Of a stretch of DNA of 64,000 bases, positions 13,701 to 25,429 are shown piece by piece. Both the position numbers and the translations under genes were made by a program. Numbering within the stretch: position 1 is the stretch's first letter; every line of letters starts with the position of its first letter. This stretch comes from Alviniconcha marisindica (lineage: Eukaryota; Mollusca; Gastropoda; Provannidae): the NCBI GenBank assembly GCA_018857735.1, contig JABMCL010001355.1:265001-329000 (forward strand), given 5' to 3'. The notes under the pieces were generated by a model that saw nothing but the letters and a program-made list of their open reading frames with translations, was not told the DNA's origin and made no database searches.

Positions 13701-14536
13701 AGGGGGGGGAGCCCACACGGGTGTAAAATGAAGACCATCGACAGAGACATGGTTCAAACCTTCGAGCTGTCTGTCGTCTCGAGGCAAGAACCACGACAAA
13801 CGACTCCTCCCTCCGACCCCCGAACTCCGCGCGTCATCGCTTTCAGTTTAACACGAGACACAGAATGGACGCAATATTTACCGCCTCCTGTCTCTGACGC
13901 GAGGCTTGAACCACCACAAACTCCTTGCGCGAGCACCACCACGCCCGTGCTTCGCCGCTGGAGACAACACCGTAAAGTATCTACCATCTCCGACTTTACC
14001 GACGTCGCGAGAAAGCCCGTTGTTCACTCACCGAGTTCTGTCCAACTTATTGACGGTACGGAGGCTTGGAGATGCCGCAAGGTTAAACATCGCCCTGTCA
14101 ACAAAGCAAAGCAAAACAAAAGCAGTATAAGTGTGGAGGTGATCCATCACACGGAGCGACACACGATTAGCTCTTTAATAACTGCAGCCCTGAACGCGGA
14201 AACAAGGGCCGGCTGGCGTAAGTATTAAATGTATAGATCTACTCTACCGCCTCCCAGCAAGGCAGTCGTTCTTGACTTCGCCGCCGTTCGTCTCGTCTCC
14301 ATCACGCTCGCACGCCGAACAAAAAAATGAGGCTCGAGACCCGATGGTTATGAATCTACCGCGTTCACACCAGACAGTCAATGACCTTGACGCGTCGTCT
14401 AGCTCCCCGCCGTGCCGCACGTGGCCGACAAAAGAACGAGACCCGATGGTTATTAGTTGTGAATCTACCGCCATTACACCAGACAGTCATTGACCGTCAC
14501 GTGTCGTTTCCCCAGGCATGCCCACGGCATGGCCGT

Positions 14537-14855
14537 AAGTAAGTAAACATGGTGCTTAACGTCCACAGAAACCGTACGGCTTATTAGGGACGGGGAGAAT
14601 GGGGGGAAGGAGGTATGGAGGTGGGGGAAGAGGGAGAGTATATACCTATCGCTACACTGTCACCACCAGAATGACTTCTGCATTAAGATGGGCAGCGATG
14701 AGAGCCATTTTAATGTTTCAGTAGGAAGTGATGGACAAAGTCACAAGACAGTGTCCACAAACCACAACTTTTGAAGAGAAAGAGCCGAAGCGGTATCGAA
14801 CCGAGGTCCTTCCGCTTACCAGCCTACCGCCTTAGCGCCTGGCCAAACCGGCTCT
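14537..14855 (-). mobile_element. tRNA-derived SINE, apparently near full length
   Basis: Read on the minus strand it begins with a 75-base tRNA-like head (14855-14781). The 7-bp acceptor stem AGAGCCG/CGGCTCT is perfect, an A-box-like TTGGCCAGGCGC follows, and a B-box-like GGTTCGATACC is present. The T stem is weak, so it is not a working tRNA gene. The body runs to a 3' end reading ccctaataagccgtacggtt and tctgtggacgttaagcacca. That 3' motif is the one found alone at many sites in this window. No protein is encoded; mobilisation by a LINE is assumed. Confidence 0.65.
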
Positions 14856-14884
14856 CACGGCATGGCCGACTTCTTCTTATTCTT

Positions 14885-15100
14885 TTATGGTGCTTCACGT
14901 CCACAGAAACCATAGGGCTTATTAGGGACGGGGAGCCCAGGACGGCCGCCTCGACTTTCACTCAGATCCTGAGCTCTGGGTGTCAGTGTTAAAATTCAAG
15001 TTCAGTGTGTTGCTTTACGTCCACAGAGACCATAGGGCTTATTAGGGACGGGAAGCCCAGGGCGGCCACCTCGACTTTCACACAGATCCTGAGCTCTGTC
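14885..15100 (-). repeat. Two tandem SINE 3'-end copies
   Basis: Two copies of the segment holding cctgggctccccgtccctaa and tctgtggacgt lie head to tail, each carrying the 'cagagctcaggatctg' lead. They sit directly beside the full-length SINE and lack tRNA heads. Confidence 0.65.
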
Positions 15101-15109
15101 AGCTTAAAC

Positions 15110-15760
15110 GAGACCCTATGGTTACTTGTGAATCTACCGCCCACGGCACAGGACAGTCATCGCTGACCCTAACGCGTCGTGTCTACATCACGTTCACATG
15201 CCCCTGCAAAACGAGACCGGATGATTATCTCTTTAGGTAGGCTGCACCAGACAGTCATCGCTGACCCTGACGCGTCGTGTCTACATCACGTTCACATGCC
15301 CAGCAAAACGAGACCGGATGATTATCTCTTTAGGTAGGCTGCACCGGACAGTTATCGCTGACCCTGACGCGTCGTGTCTACATCACGTTCACATGCCCAG
15401 CAAAACGAGACCGGATGATTATCTCTTTAGGTAGGCTGCACCGGACAGTCATCGCTGACCCTGACGCGTCGTGTCTACATCACGTTCACATGCCCAGCAA
15501 AACGAGACCGGATGATTATCTCTTTAGGTAGGCTGCACCGGACAGTCATCGCTGACCCTGACGCGTCGTGTCTACATCACGTTCACATGCCCAGCAAAAC
15601 GAGACCGGATGATTATCTCTTTAGGTAGGCTGCACCGGACAGTCATCGCTGACCCTGACGCGTCGTGTCTACATCACGTTCACATGCCCAGCAAAACGAG
15701 ACCGGATGATTATCTCTTTAGGTAGGCTGCACCAGACAGTCATCGCTGACCAACACCATG
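15110..15760 (+). repeat. 97-bp satellite, about 6.5 copies
   Basis: CTGACCCTGACGCGTCGTGT recurs at 15261, 15358, 15455, 15552 and 15649 with an exact 97-bp period; flanking diverged copies start at 15163 and 15746. Internal copies are nearly identical, so amplification is recent. There are no spacers of variable sequence, so it is not a CRISPR array. No coding meaning is seen. Confidence 0.92.
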
Positions 15761-15794
15761 CTCATGCGCTCCACACAAAAAAAGCCACCGGATG

Positions 15795-16780
15795 GTTGCG
15801 GGTCCTCAGAGGTCAGGAGCTGTGCGGAAGTCGAGGTGGACGTCCTGGGTTCCCCGTCGCTAATACTCCTTATGGTCTCTGCGGACGTAAAAGCTTTATT
15901 GAACGGTAAAACACTCAGAGGTCAGGAGCTGTGCGGAAGTCGAGGTGGACGTCCTGGGTTCCCCGTCGCTAATACTCCTTGTGGTCTCTGCGGACGTAAA
16001 AGCTTTATCGAACGGTAAAACACTCAGAGGTCAGGAGCTGTGCGGAAGTCGAGGTGGACGTCCTGGGTTCCCCGTCGCTAATACTCCTTATGGTCTCTGC
16101 GGACGTAAAGCTATTGAACGTAAACACTCAGAGGTCAGGAGCTGTGCGGAAGTCGAGGTGGACGTCCTGGGTTCCCCGTCGCTAATACTCCTTGTGGTCT
16201 CTGCGGACGTAAAAGCTTTATCGAACGGTAAAACACTCAGAGGTCAGGAGCTGTGCGGAAGTCGAGGTGGACGTCCTGGGTTCCCGTCGCTAATACTCCT
16301 TATGGTCTCTGCGGACGTAAAAGCTTTATCGAACGGTAAAACACTCAGAGGTCAGGAGCTGTGCGGAAGTCGAGGTGGACGTCCTGGGTTCCCTGTCGCT
16401 AATACTCCTTATGGTCTCTGCGGACGTAAAAGCTTTATCGAACGGTAAAACACTCAGAGGTCAGGAGCTGTGCGGAAGTCGAGGTGGACGTCCTGGGTTC
16501 CCCGTCGCTAATACTCCTTATGGTCTCTGCGGACGTAAAAGCTTTATTGAACGGTAAAACACTCAGAAGTCAGGAGCTGTGCGAAGTCGAGGTGGACGTC
16601 CTGGGTTCCCCGTCGCTAATACTCCTTATGGTCTCCGTGGACGTAAAAGCAATATCGAACGGTGAAATTCTCAGAGGTCAGGAGCTGTGCGGAAGTCGAG
16701 GTGGACGTCCTGGGCTCCCTGTCCCTAATAGCCCTTATCGTCTCTGTGGACGTAAAGCAACACTGAACTTGAACTTGCAA
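15795..16780 (+). repeat. 109-bp satellite built from a SINE 3' end, about 9 copies
   Basis: CTCAGAGGTCAGGAGCTGTG recurs at 15805, 15914, 16023, 16127, 16236, 16344, 16453, 16562 and 16670. The period is 108-109 bp, with one 104-bp unit. Each unit contains the SINE tail (cgaggtggacgtcctgggtt, ctctgcggacgtaaaa). The period is not a multiple of three, so the long frames across it are not genes. Confidence 0.92.
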
Positions 16781-18077
16781 GTCCACCGACCGTAGTAATG
16801 CGTCGTGTTTTCAATCATGCTCACGTGCCCAACTATAAAACTATAGACCCGATGGTCAGTCGTGACTCTACCCCAGTACACCAGACAATCGTCGCTCATG
16901 CTCCTCCACCGGGGACACGTGCTTTACAAAAAACACCAAAAAAACGAGACCCGGGATGGCTGTGAGTGTACCCTATACCGCTTTACACCAGCCAGTCGTC
17001 GTCATCACTGACCTGGCCTTGCCTCGCCCGCCTCCCCAGTCACGCTCACGTGCCCGACAAAACACACACACACACACACACACACACGAGACCTCGCTGT
17101 TTATGAACCAGTTCTTTGGTCAAAAGGTGACGGCCTGTTGTCTTTGTCTTCCGCAACTCCTGCCCCCCCCCCCCCCCCCCCCCCCCCCTTGTCACGCTCC
17201 CGCCCCCTCCCCCCTTCCAGCTCCCACCCCCACCTGGCCTCCGTCAGTAGTATTTTAATGGGACCAGGTCGCCTTCCTTCTCAGTGGGAAAGTGAACACT
17301 CAGTGGAGCTGTAGTTCTTGCATCATGGAGTGGTTTTCAGCAGAGTTTTTGCCAGAGCAGTGTGTGCCTCTCGATGTTTCCATCTGAATAATATCTCGAC
17401 CGGCTTGGGATCGTTTTTGATGTATGTACGCACTACAATGAAAACATGGGACTTACAGGTTTTTGTTTTCTTTTTGTTTGTTGTTTGGTCGTTCTTTTCG
17501 TCTGCCTACCTCTGTCTGTCTGTCTGTCTCCCCCCCCCCCGCCCCTCCCCTTCTCCCCCCCCCCCCCCCCCCCAACCTTTCTCTGCAGTACAATATAAAC
17601 CTTAGTTCCTCATTTTGAAACCAGGAACCTAACACCACGTTGTGTCCTGTCGGGTACTAATCATAACCGAAGAAACTGGAGGAAAGGGGGAAGTGTATCG
17701 TAACTGTCTCCGTCAGAATGGTTTTGCGTTCGCAGTGGTAGCAATGACCAGTGTCACTACCGTTTTGCTCTGCCACTAACTTTGGAGATTAAAGTCACCA
17801 GCCAGTCCATGAATCACAATTGTGATCCAAGAACCGTTAATCCCTCAGCTAAAGCTGGTTTGTCCCAAACAAAGAAATACTTAACAAACAAAGGAGAGAA
17901 ATGATGGTTCGACTCGTTATCAAAGGTCCTACGTTTTACACGCTAGTCACACACAGAGATAAGCAACCACACGAGTTGTGAGTGATGTTGTCATGTTAAT
18001 GAACTGACTTTAAAAATCCAAACAAATATGGCTCGTTAATTTTGTTTTGGATCTCTTTTATTCCATAAGAAAAGTAC

Positions 18078-18151
18078 AGTCATCTGACAGGTGCGAGATT
18101 CCCTCGAATAACGAACGTTATCCGAGGGAATCTCGCACCTGTCAGATGACT
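18078..18151. repeat. Perfect 29-bp inverted repeat (74-base hairpin)
   Basis: The arm 18078-18106 (agtcatctgacaggtgcgag, attccctcg) is matched exactly by 18123-18151. The 16-base middle contains ataac-gaac-gttat, which can itself pair. Three tandem copies of a 47-bp unit containing gggatggtaactctcgag follow immediately (18158-18275). Confidence 0.9.
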
Positions 18152-18157
18152 TTCACA

Positions 18158-18280
18158 AGGGATGGTAACTCTCGAGCAGTGGTAAGATTAAACCATAGGT
18201 CACGAGGGATGGTAACTCTCGAGTAGCGGTAAGATTGAACCACAGGTCACAAGGGATGGTAACTCTCGAGCAGCGGTATG
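18158..18280 (+). repeat. 47-bp tandem repeat, about 2.7 copies
   Basis: gggatggtaactctcgagca begins at about 18160, 18207 and 18254, each followed by a ggtaagattaaacc-like segment. It abuts the 29-bp inverted repeat. Confidence 0.75.
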
Positions 18281-20537
18281 GTTGAATACGTCGACCTTCC
18301 CCTTGCTTCAGTTTCGGCTGTATCGTGTGTCAGCCGGTACATTTGAGACGGAGACGGATCCGATCGCGTGAGATTCGGACGGTCCGTCTCAACCACATGG
18401 CCAGAACGCCACGTGTATCAGCACCTTTATCTGACGCCATGACTCAGTGCCCAAAAGAGAAGCTTTGTCCAAAAAAAAAAAAAAAAAAAAAAGCGCGTTG
18501 GCAAGGCAGGATTCATGGTCCCTGTCTAGCTATATAGCCTAGCTTGGTGCATTGGCACTGCGGGGCAATTTTTCTTCCGTCCTTGTCACAGCCCACTCAC
18601 ATGTCGCCTGATTTGATTGCACTCTTACCTTCACCTTCCCTGGCTGCTTCAGTCCGTGTTGTTGTTAGTTTTTTACGGTTAAAGTCGCATTACGACTGCC
18701 AAGTGTCACTGTGCTTTTATTATTGAGGTGTGATCAAGATCACTCACAATTTATGTAGATGAATATGAACTCTAACATTTACCTGGTCTCAGGAGAGAGA
18801 GAGAAAAAAAAGAGGTTTATAATGAAGTGAATAAAATGAAACAGCGGAAAATAATAGTATAACAAAAAAAAAAAAAATCTATAAAAAAGGATATGGTGAG
18901 GTGAATGAAATAAATAAATTTAAAACAATTTTTAAACAATTATTTGAAGAAGAAAAAAAAGTGGAATAAAATAATCATTAAAAAGAGGACACTAACGAAC
19001 GAAAACCAATGCTGTTCGTTTTCAAACTGCAAAGTATAATTAAAGTTATCTGCAACAAATAACTACTGTAGACATAGCACACAGTTAACCCAAACTGGCT
19101 GACAGCTATGTGTTATAATAATTATGCCAGAAACGAGAGGTCACGTGCCTGTAGACCTTCACTTTGGCGGCTCGTTGAAGGTTTATCATTCTATTTATGG
19201 TTGTTTTTGTTTTTGTTGTGTTGCCAGTGTTTGTGAAGCGTTATTGCTAGCGGGCTTCCGTTTGGGCTTCTGGAAAGAAACGAAGATGTCCTGATGTCAA
19301 ACAGTGTGGGTGCTGGTCCATTTGTAAAGAAAACTCTGTTCGTCTTCTTTTTCAGTTTGTTCCTTGTGAAACACTGCCGCCTGACCTTGGAGACAGCGCA
19401 CGGGTGAACTGACTTGAATCACGGTCAACATCCGTTCTTCCGTGGTACCTGCTACCCGTCACACAAATTTTACGGTGAGTTCAGCTGTGACGTGATGTGT
19501 TTGTCTTTGTGAGAGTTGACGAGAATGGAAGTGTGATATGCGAGTTGGTTGGTTGGTTGGTTGATCAATTGATTGACCAGTTACCTACTTGATTTGTAGG
19601 CAGTTTATGGAGTCATTTGTTTCCAGCGTGGCCGTCAGTTGACGGACTAGTAGTTAGTAGTCCCACCTGCATTGACAGGTGAGCCCAGAGCGATAGTTTG
19701 GCATATAGAGTTTTGGAAAGGCCGGTAAGCAGAAAGATTTATAAGTAAACAATGTGACAGATTTCTAGAAGTGTGAGCAGAATGATAAATAGTTTGGCAT
19801 ATTTAGTTCTAGAAACGTAGGTAGACAGAAAGATCGATAAGTAGCTCGACAGTTTTAGAAAGATAAAAATACGAGTAGATCTAGAACTCGTTCAACAAAG
19901 AGAGTTCTACCAAGATAGGACTGAAGTAAATAGAGTGGTTTACTAACTGATGTTTAATTGATGTACCGACTGATTAATAGATTCAGTGATCGACTAACAG
20001 ATGTACAGCTGATTGTAGCACATCGTCAAAAATTCAAGTAAATTAGTAATCGTGTGGACATCCTTATGACCAAAAACAACTGCGTTAGGTGTTTTGTTGT
20101 TATTGTTTCCAGTGTTTAGCTTGTGTCTCATCCTTCCTGTAATATGTGAAAAGCGTGTTACCTCGAATTCAAGATAAAGTAATCTTTAGTACAGAGCTAT
20201 CTTAACAAGCTTGGGTGACAAAGGGGAATAATGACGCTCGTGTGACGTCATACGACTGGCAAGGGACGCCATAACAGAGACTTGAACCACCTATACTAAC
20301 TCCTACGTGGCTTGCGAGAAATTTAAGTACATAAATCTACCATGGTCGCAACGTCAAGAAAAGAAAAGAAAAAAAGATCCCTGATGACATAGTTACATAC
20401 CCTACATTTTACGCACGTTTGCGACACAGATTTCTAGCACATACCTGCGTACACCCCCCCTGCCCCCCCCCCCCCACCCCCTCTTTTTTCCCTTTCTTTT
20501 TCTTAAAAGGTACAAGAGACACCTGATTTGTCTGTGA

Positions 20538-20699
20538 TAACAAGAGACGTGGAAGTAGTAGTAGTAGTAGTAATAGTAATAGTAGCAGCAGCAGTAGTAG
20601 TAGTCGTAGTAGTCATAGTCGTCGTAATAGTAACAGCAATAATAGTGACAGATGTGGTAGTAATATCAACTGCAGCAGTAGTAGTAGTAGTAGTAGTAG

Positions 20700-20734
<35 letters not shown>

Positions 20735-20839
20735 GTAGTAGTAGTAGTAGTAGCAGCAGCAGCAGTAGTAGTAGCAGCAGTAGTAGCAGCAGCAGTAGTA
20801 GCAGTAGCAGTAGCAGCAGCCAGCAGCAGCAGCAGTAGT

Positions 20840-20871
<32 letters not shown>

Positions 20872-20900
20872 CAGTAGTAGTAGTAGAAGTAATAGTAGAA
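20538..20900 (+). repeat. (GTA)n/(GCA)n trinucleotide tract
   Basis: About 350 bp of mixed GTA and GCA triplets. Both strands give poly-Val/Ala or poly-Leu/Thr frames, which are artefacts. Confidence 0.95.
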
Positions 20901-21246
20901 ACGTTGCTTTTTGCACGGATAAGTATCGGAAGGTAGCGATGTGAAAGTATTAGGGGGAAATGGTACTACTAGTATTTGTTAGGACTTGTATTTTCATCAG
21001 TAGTAGCAGCAGCGGCAGCTGTAGTGAAGATGGCGGTGGTAGCTACGGTAAAAAACAAAACAAAAAACTCACACGCACTCCATGGTCTAGTCTGCAGGTT
21101 TACAGACTCCTCACTTATACACTAAACGGGAATTCCTTGTCACTATTATTGTGCACGTATAAAATATCCATAGCATTATTAGTTCAAGCTATTTCCGCTA
21201 ACCCATTTGTTATTTGGTGACTGGAAATGAAGTCTTTGATCTGAGC

Positions 21247-21310
21247 ATAGGCGAGATCACAGCTTGCAGTGACCGCTACCGCCACAACTACAAGCTGTGA
21301 TCTCGCCTAT
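21247..21310. repeat. Perfect 20-bp inverted repeat (64-base hairpin)
   Basis: ataggcgagatcacagcttg at 21247-21266 is matched exactly by its complement at 21291-21310, with a 24-base loop. There is no gene next to it. Confidence 0.9.
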
Positions 21311-22007
21311 TTCATTCTTCCATTCTTCCTTCCTTCCTTCCGTGAAGCAGCCTAGTTCCAACTTGTTTCAACGTCAGGGCGCTCGTACGGTGGGCCGTGG
21401 GGTTGGTGAAGAGGGTTGCGGGAGGGCGATGGGGGCGTGGGGGATCTTCTTCTTGTCATTTCAGGGGCAAGATCGTCACTCATATCGCTATTTCAGTCTC
21501 TTACGCCTGTAAGAAAGAAGAAAAGAAAAAGAAAAACATTTGAAAAGGACCAATCAAAAGATAATTTACTCTATTTAACCAGAGTATGAGTCCATATTGT
21601 GGGCCAGTATCCGTTGCACGTGTTGTAAAACCCGGTACTGTATTGTACTGTAGCAAGCTGTTGGTCTATTTTGCAGATCGGACACGGTCTGCATGGAACT
21701 GCAGATCACGTTGAATGCCTGGACGGCTTGATGGGCCTTTAATAGGATGAGACTCCACTACCTGCAGGTCTGTCCCCAGCAGTAGCTCGTCTTGTTCGGT
21801 TTGTCTCGTGTTTCTGTGAATCACCTTGTGTTTCTGTTTGTTTGTTTGTTTTCGTTTTGCCTTGATAGCAGCATCATGGTTGACTGGACGCTAATTTTGG
21901 GGGGGATTTCCATCCTTCCTTCCTTCTTTGTTCGCAGGTGTTTGCTTTTTCGTTGGTTTGTTGCGCGTCTTTGTCTTGTACGTGCGTGCATGTGTTTGTG
22001 TGATGTA

Positions 22008-22008
<1 letters not shown>

Positions 22009-22090
<82 letters not shown>

Positions 22091-22142
22091 CGTGTGGTGT
22101 ATGTGTGTGCGCGCGTGCGTGTGTGTGTGTGTGTGTGTGTGG

Positions 22143-22178
<36 letters not shown>

Positions 22179-22193
22179 TGTATGTGTGTGCCC
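22009..22193 (+). repeat. (GT)n with (GCGT)n
   Basis: Long GT run, an interrupted middle, then about eight TGCG units. Confidence 0.95.
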
Positions 22194-22948
22194 GTCTGCC
22201 TGCCTGCTGCGTACACCCCACCCTTCATGTTTGTCGTTCAAAGCAAGCATACAATTTTGTAAACAGATGCATATTTATCAACAAATCATTGTGAAGAGAG
22301 CGTGGCAGTTTGACAGCAATATTCCCAGTTGTTCGCCGTTGCCTTGAACGTGCTGCACGTGCCGTAGGCTTGGCACTGAGTGTGAGAGACTCCACGGACT
22401 CCGAGGAAGTGGATGGAGAAAGGAAGGAAACCATTGAGAAGGGCGGAACAGGTCCCATATCTGTGACAGAGCAAAGACAAGGAGCCGTTCTTGTTGTTGC
22501 TGGTGGTGGTGGTGGTGGTGGTGGTGGTACTACTGTTGCTTTAATGCAAATTTACATAGACCTCTGCGAGAAATATGACTGGCTCAGCTCTGGACTGTTT
22601 GCAAAGTTGTCACTCAGACAAGTTGCAAGCAAAATCTATAATTGGCACTGCCGATTTTCAAGTTCCTCCTCCTCCTCCTCAAACAAATTTAGAAGGCTGA
22701 TTTGATTTCAGGTCAAGGAAACGTGAGTGGTTTTTACAACGGGGTCTGTGGATTAGAGTTACGCACGGAAATGTATTCGTTCAGATCGTTTCTTTCAATA
22801 GTTGTCTGTAACAGAACTCGAAGTGGAAAACTGTACCACGAGTCAGAGAGTTTCCCCCTACTACTTACAGAGAGAAAGAGAGAGAAAGGGGGAGTTTTTT
22901 TTTAATTTTATATTTTATCTTTGACCCGTTACAATGACATACACGCGC

Positions 22949-23185
22949 GCGCGCGGGGGGGGGGGGGGGGGGAAGGAAGAGAGAGAGCGAGAGAGAGAGA
23001 GAGATGACAGACAGACGCACACACAGAGGCAAGGAGTGATAAAGAGAGACAAACAGACAATGAGAGAGACAAGGAGAGACAGACAGAGACAAGGAGAGAG
23101 ACAAAGAGAGACAGAGACAAAGAGAGAGACTAGGAGAGACAGGCAGAGACACGGAGAGACAGACAAACAGACAGAGAGAAAGCGG
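22949..23185 (+). repeat. Poly-G and (GA)n/(GACA)n purine-rich tract
   Basis: A guanine run at 22957-22972 is followed by GA repeats and an imperfect (gagacaga)n block of about 200 bp. Confidence 0.9.
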
Positions 23186-23397
23186 GCATGTACACCTTTA
23201 TGGAGAGCTGCATGCGCACAGCTCTGGTATTTATTTACCTGGGACGGGCTTTAAAGGCGTGAACCACTGTAAACAGTCGAGACATTTACGATGCTATTAG
23301 AGACCCTAAATCGAGCAAAAATAGGATCAGTTTGGCTGGAAACTAAACAAGAAAGGGTGTATTCCTCAGCTAAAAGCGCGGAAGGCATGCATGTGGC

Positions 23398-23398
<1 letters not shown>

Positions 23399-23443
<45 letters not shown>

Positions 23444-23455
23444 GTGTGGTGTGGT

Positions 23456-23500
<45 letters not shown>

Positions 23501-23516
23501 TGTGTGTGTGTGTGTG

Positions 23517-23575
<59 letters not shown>
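23399..23575 (+). repeat. (GT)n microsatellite with four interruptions
   Basis: About 85 GT repeats broken by single-base changes (ttg, gtgg). Confidence 0.95.
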
Positions 23576-23576
<1 letters not shown>

Positions 23577-23923
23577 CATCGAAAGTTGAACGCGTTGTCA
23601 GAGATCAGTCAGCGGCTCAAAATTTTGAATGCGGATGTGTCTTGCCATTGAAATGTTTGTGGATTATTGCACTGTGCTGTCGCAGGGCTAACTAACTGCG
23701 CACGAAACACTCGACGATTCAAGTGTATGTTGTGCTGTAGATATCAAATCACACTTCCGTCAGTGAAAGATGTCTTATAAATGGGCAATTATTCATTAAC
23801 AGATCAAACCGACCAATCACTAAGAGGCTATGGCGTGGGGTGTTGATTATTTGTTGCCTTCGAGTCCAACATCCTTTTGTTGACTAACTTTTAGAAACTC
23901 ATTTGTAGTAACAGGCCATTTGC

Positions 23924-24173
<250 letters not shown>

Positions 24174-24206
24174 TTCCATTCCATATGCGTAGCGTTGCTC
24201 TTTATG

Positions 24207-24350
24207 CCTCCACTTAGAAAATAACAGAATAACAGTGCGTTCTTCCACTTAGAAAATAACAGAATAACAGTGCGTTCTTCCACTTAGAAAATAACAGAAT
24301 AACAGTGCGTTCTTCCACTTAGAAAATAACAGAATAACAGTGCGTTCTTT
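24207..24350 (+). repeat. 35-bp tandem repeat, four copies
   Basis: cacttagaaaataacagaat starts at 24211, 24246, 24281 and 24316 with exact spacing and almost no differences. Confidence 0.95.
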
Positions 24351-25085
24351 CATTCCGAGGTCTGAGTAGTCAGCTTAGTTTCTGAGTATGCTTCCGCAGT
24401 AAGTGTTGTTCTTGTGTTGCTTTTTTGTCTTTTTTGTTTGTCTGTTTATCGTTGTTTTTACGGATAATGTGTTCTTCCAGCCTGTGTAGTCCTCGTAAAA
24501 CGTTCCAAACTTTTGTCGACAGAATTCTATTTTCTCCAGCACGTCATTTGTCTTTAGTGACTCCTAACTTCGTGTACCAACGATTGTGACCTCTCTTTCA
24601 CCTGTCACTCCTTTTTCGGACTCGTGGCTGCATGAAGTAACTGTGGTGGCTATTAATATATTCCCTTTACTAGCGCAATCGTACTCGAATGTCGCCCGGT
24701 GCGAGTCAGTTCGACTCGTCAAACCAAGTGGCTAGGTGTGGGCTGTGGAGTGACGATCGGTGGATATACAGGCTCATGCCGTCGCATTTTGACCCAAAGG
24801 CGCATGTATTCAGATGCCATCTCTTCGAATACTTTCAGCACTGTCGGTGGAGCCAAAGGTATCAATGCCTTTCACCTCTTAAGGCTCGACTATAATTGTA
24901 GCTTGCTTCTTGTTGAAATCTGAAAACTGATTTTCTTTTAAAAATCGGCTGGGCAGTGTAGCAAACAACCAAACAAGCAAAAAACAAACAAAAACAACAA
25001 CAACAATACAATACAAACAAACGAAAATCGAATAAGGCTGCACGTTTTGTCTTCATACCTTCAAATCACGGTTATCTTTTCGTCT

Positions 25086-25429
25086 CACTTTCACTCTCTT
25101 CACTGGCTCCCTGTTACTGAAAGAATAGATTACAAACCTCTTAAAATGAGCTTTTCTGTTGTACTGTGGATGGTACAGATCCGGATCACATATCCAATCT
25201 GTTCAATATCTACAACTGTTTTTGATAGCTTCGTCCTGTTTTTGACGAGAGACAAGAATCCAGTCTTTCGAAACAAAGACAAATGGACAGATCTTTAGTT
25301 GTTGTTGTTGTAATCTCCAACGATCTGTAATAAACTTGAGGAAGTTTGAGACAGTTTAATGTCGTCAGACACTCTACATCTATTTCATCCTTCAAGTCTG
25401 GTCTAAAAACGCATCTGTTTGAAAAGTAA
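25086..25429 (+). pseudogene. Degraded 3' end of a non-LTR retrotransposon reverse-transcriptase ORF
   Basis: One frame reads SLHWLPVTERIDYKPL and, about 240 bp on in another frame, SSFKSGLKTHLFEK followed by a stop. The pair 'LHWLPV..RI.YK' and 'S.FK..LKTHLF' is the signature end of the reverse-transcriptase ORF in LINEs of the CR1/Jockey type. Frame changes and lost sequence between them show it is dead. It is an isolated tail with no domains upstream. Confidence 0.75.

Larger units (their letters stand above)
16960..20530. other. No supported gene; poly-C runs, hairpin, one possible untranslated exon
   Basis: Contains poly-C runs (17163-17188, 17530-17572), the 29-bp inverted repeat, A-rich DNA (18800-18970) and unique sequence. 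The stretch 19356-19474 is bounded by ctttttcag and acg|gtgagt and could be a 5' untranslated exon. Confidence 0.4.

Noticed and set aside
13394..13799. Proline-rich frames opposite the guanine runs
   Set aside because: These are complements of poly-G tracts, with no conserved domain or splice context.
14781..14855. A functional tRNA gene
   Set aside because: The acceptor stem is perfect but the T stem pairs poorly and the sequence continues into a SINE body, so it is a SINE head.
15110..16780. CRISPR-like regular repeats
   Set aside because: The whole 97-bp and 109-bp units repeat with no unique spacers, and the setting is an intron-bearing eukaryotic genome without cas genes.
15758..16795. 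Long frames repeating LGSPSLILLMVSADVKAL and GQELCGSRGGRPGFPV
   Set aside because: They are translations of the SINE-tail satellite. The 109-bp period shifts frame each unit, so no single protein frame is conserved.
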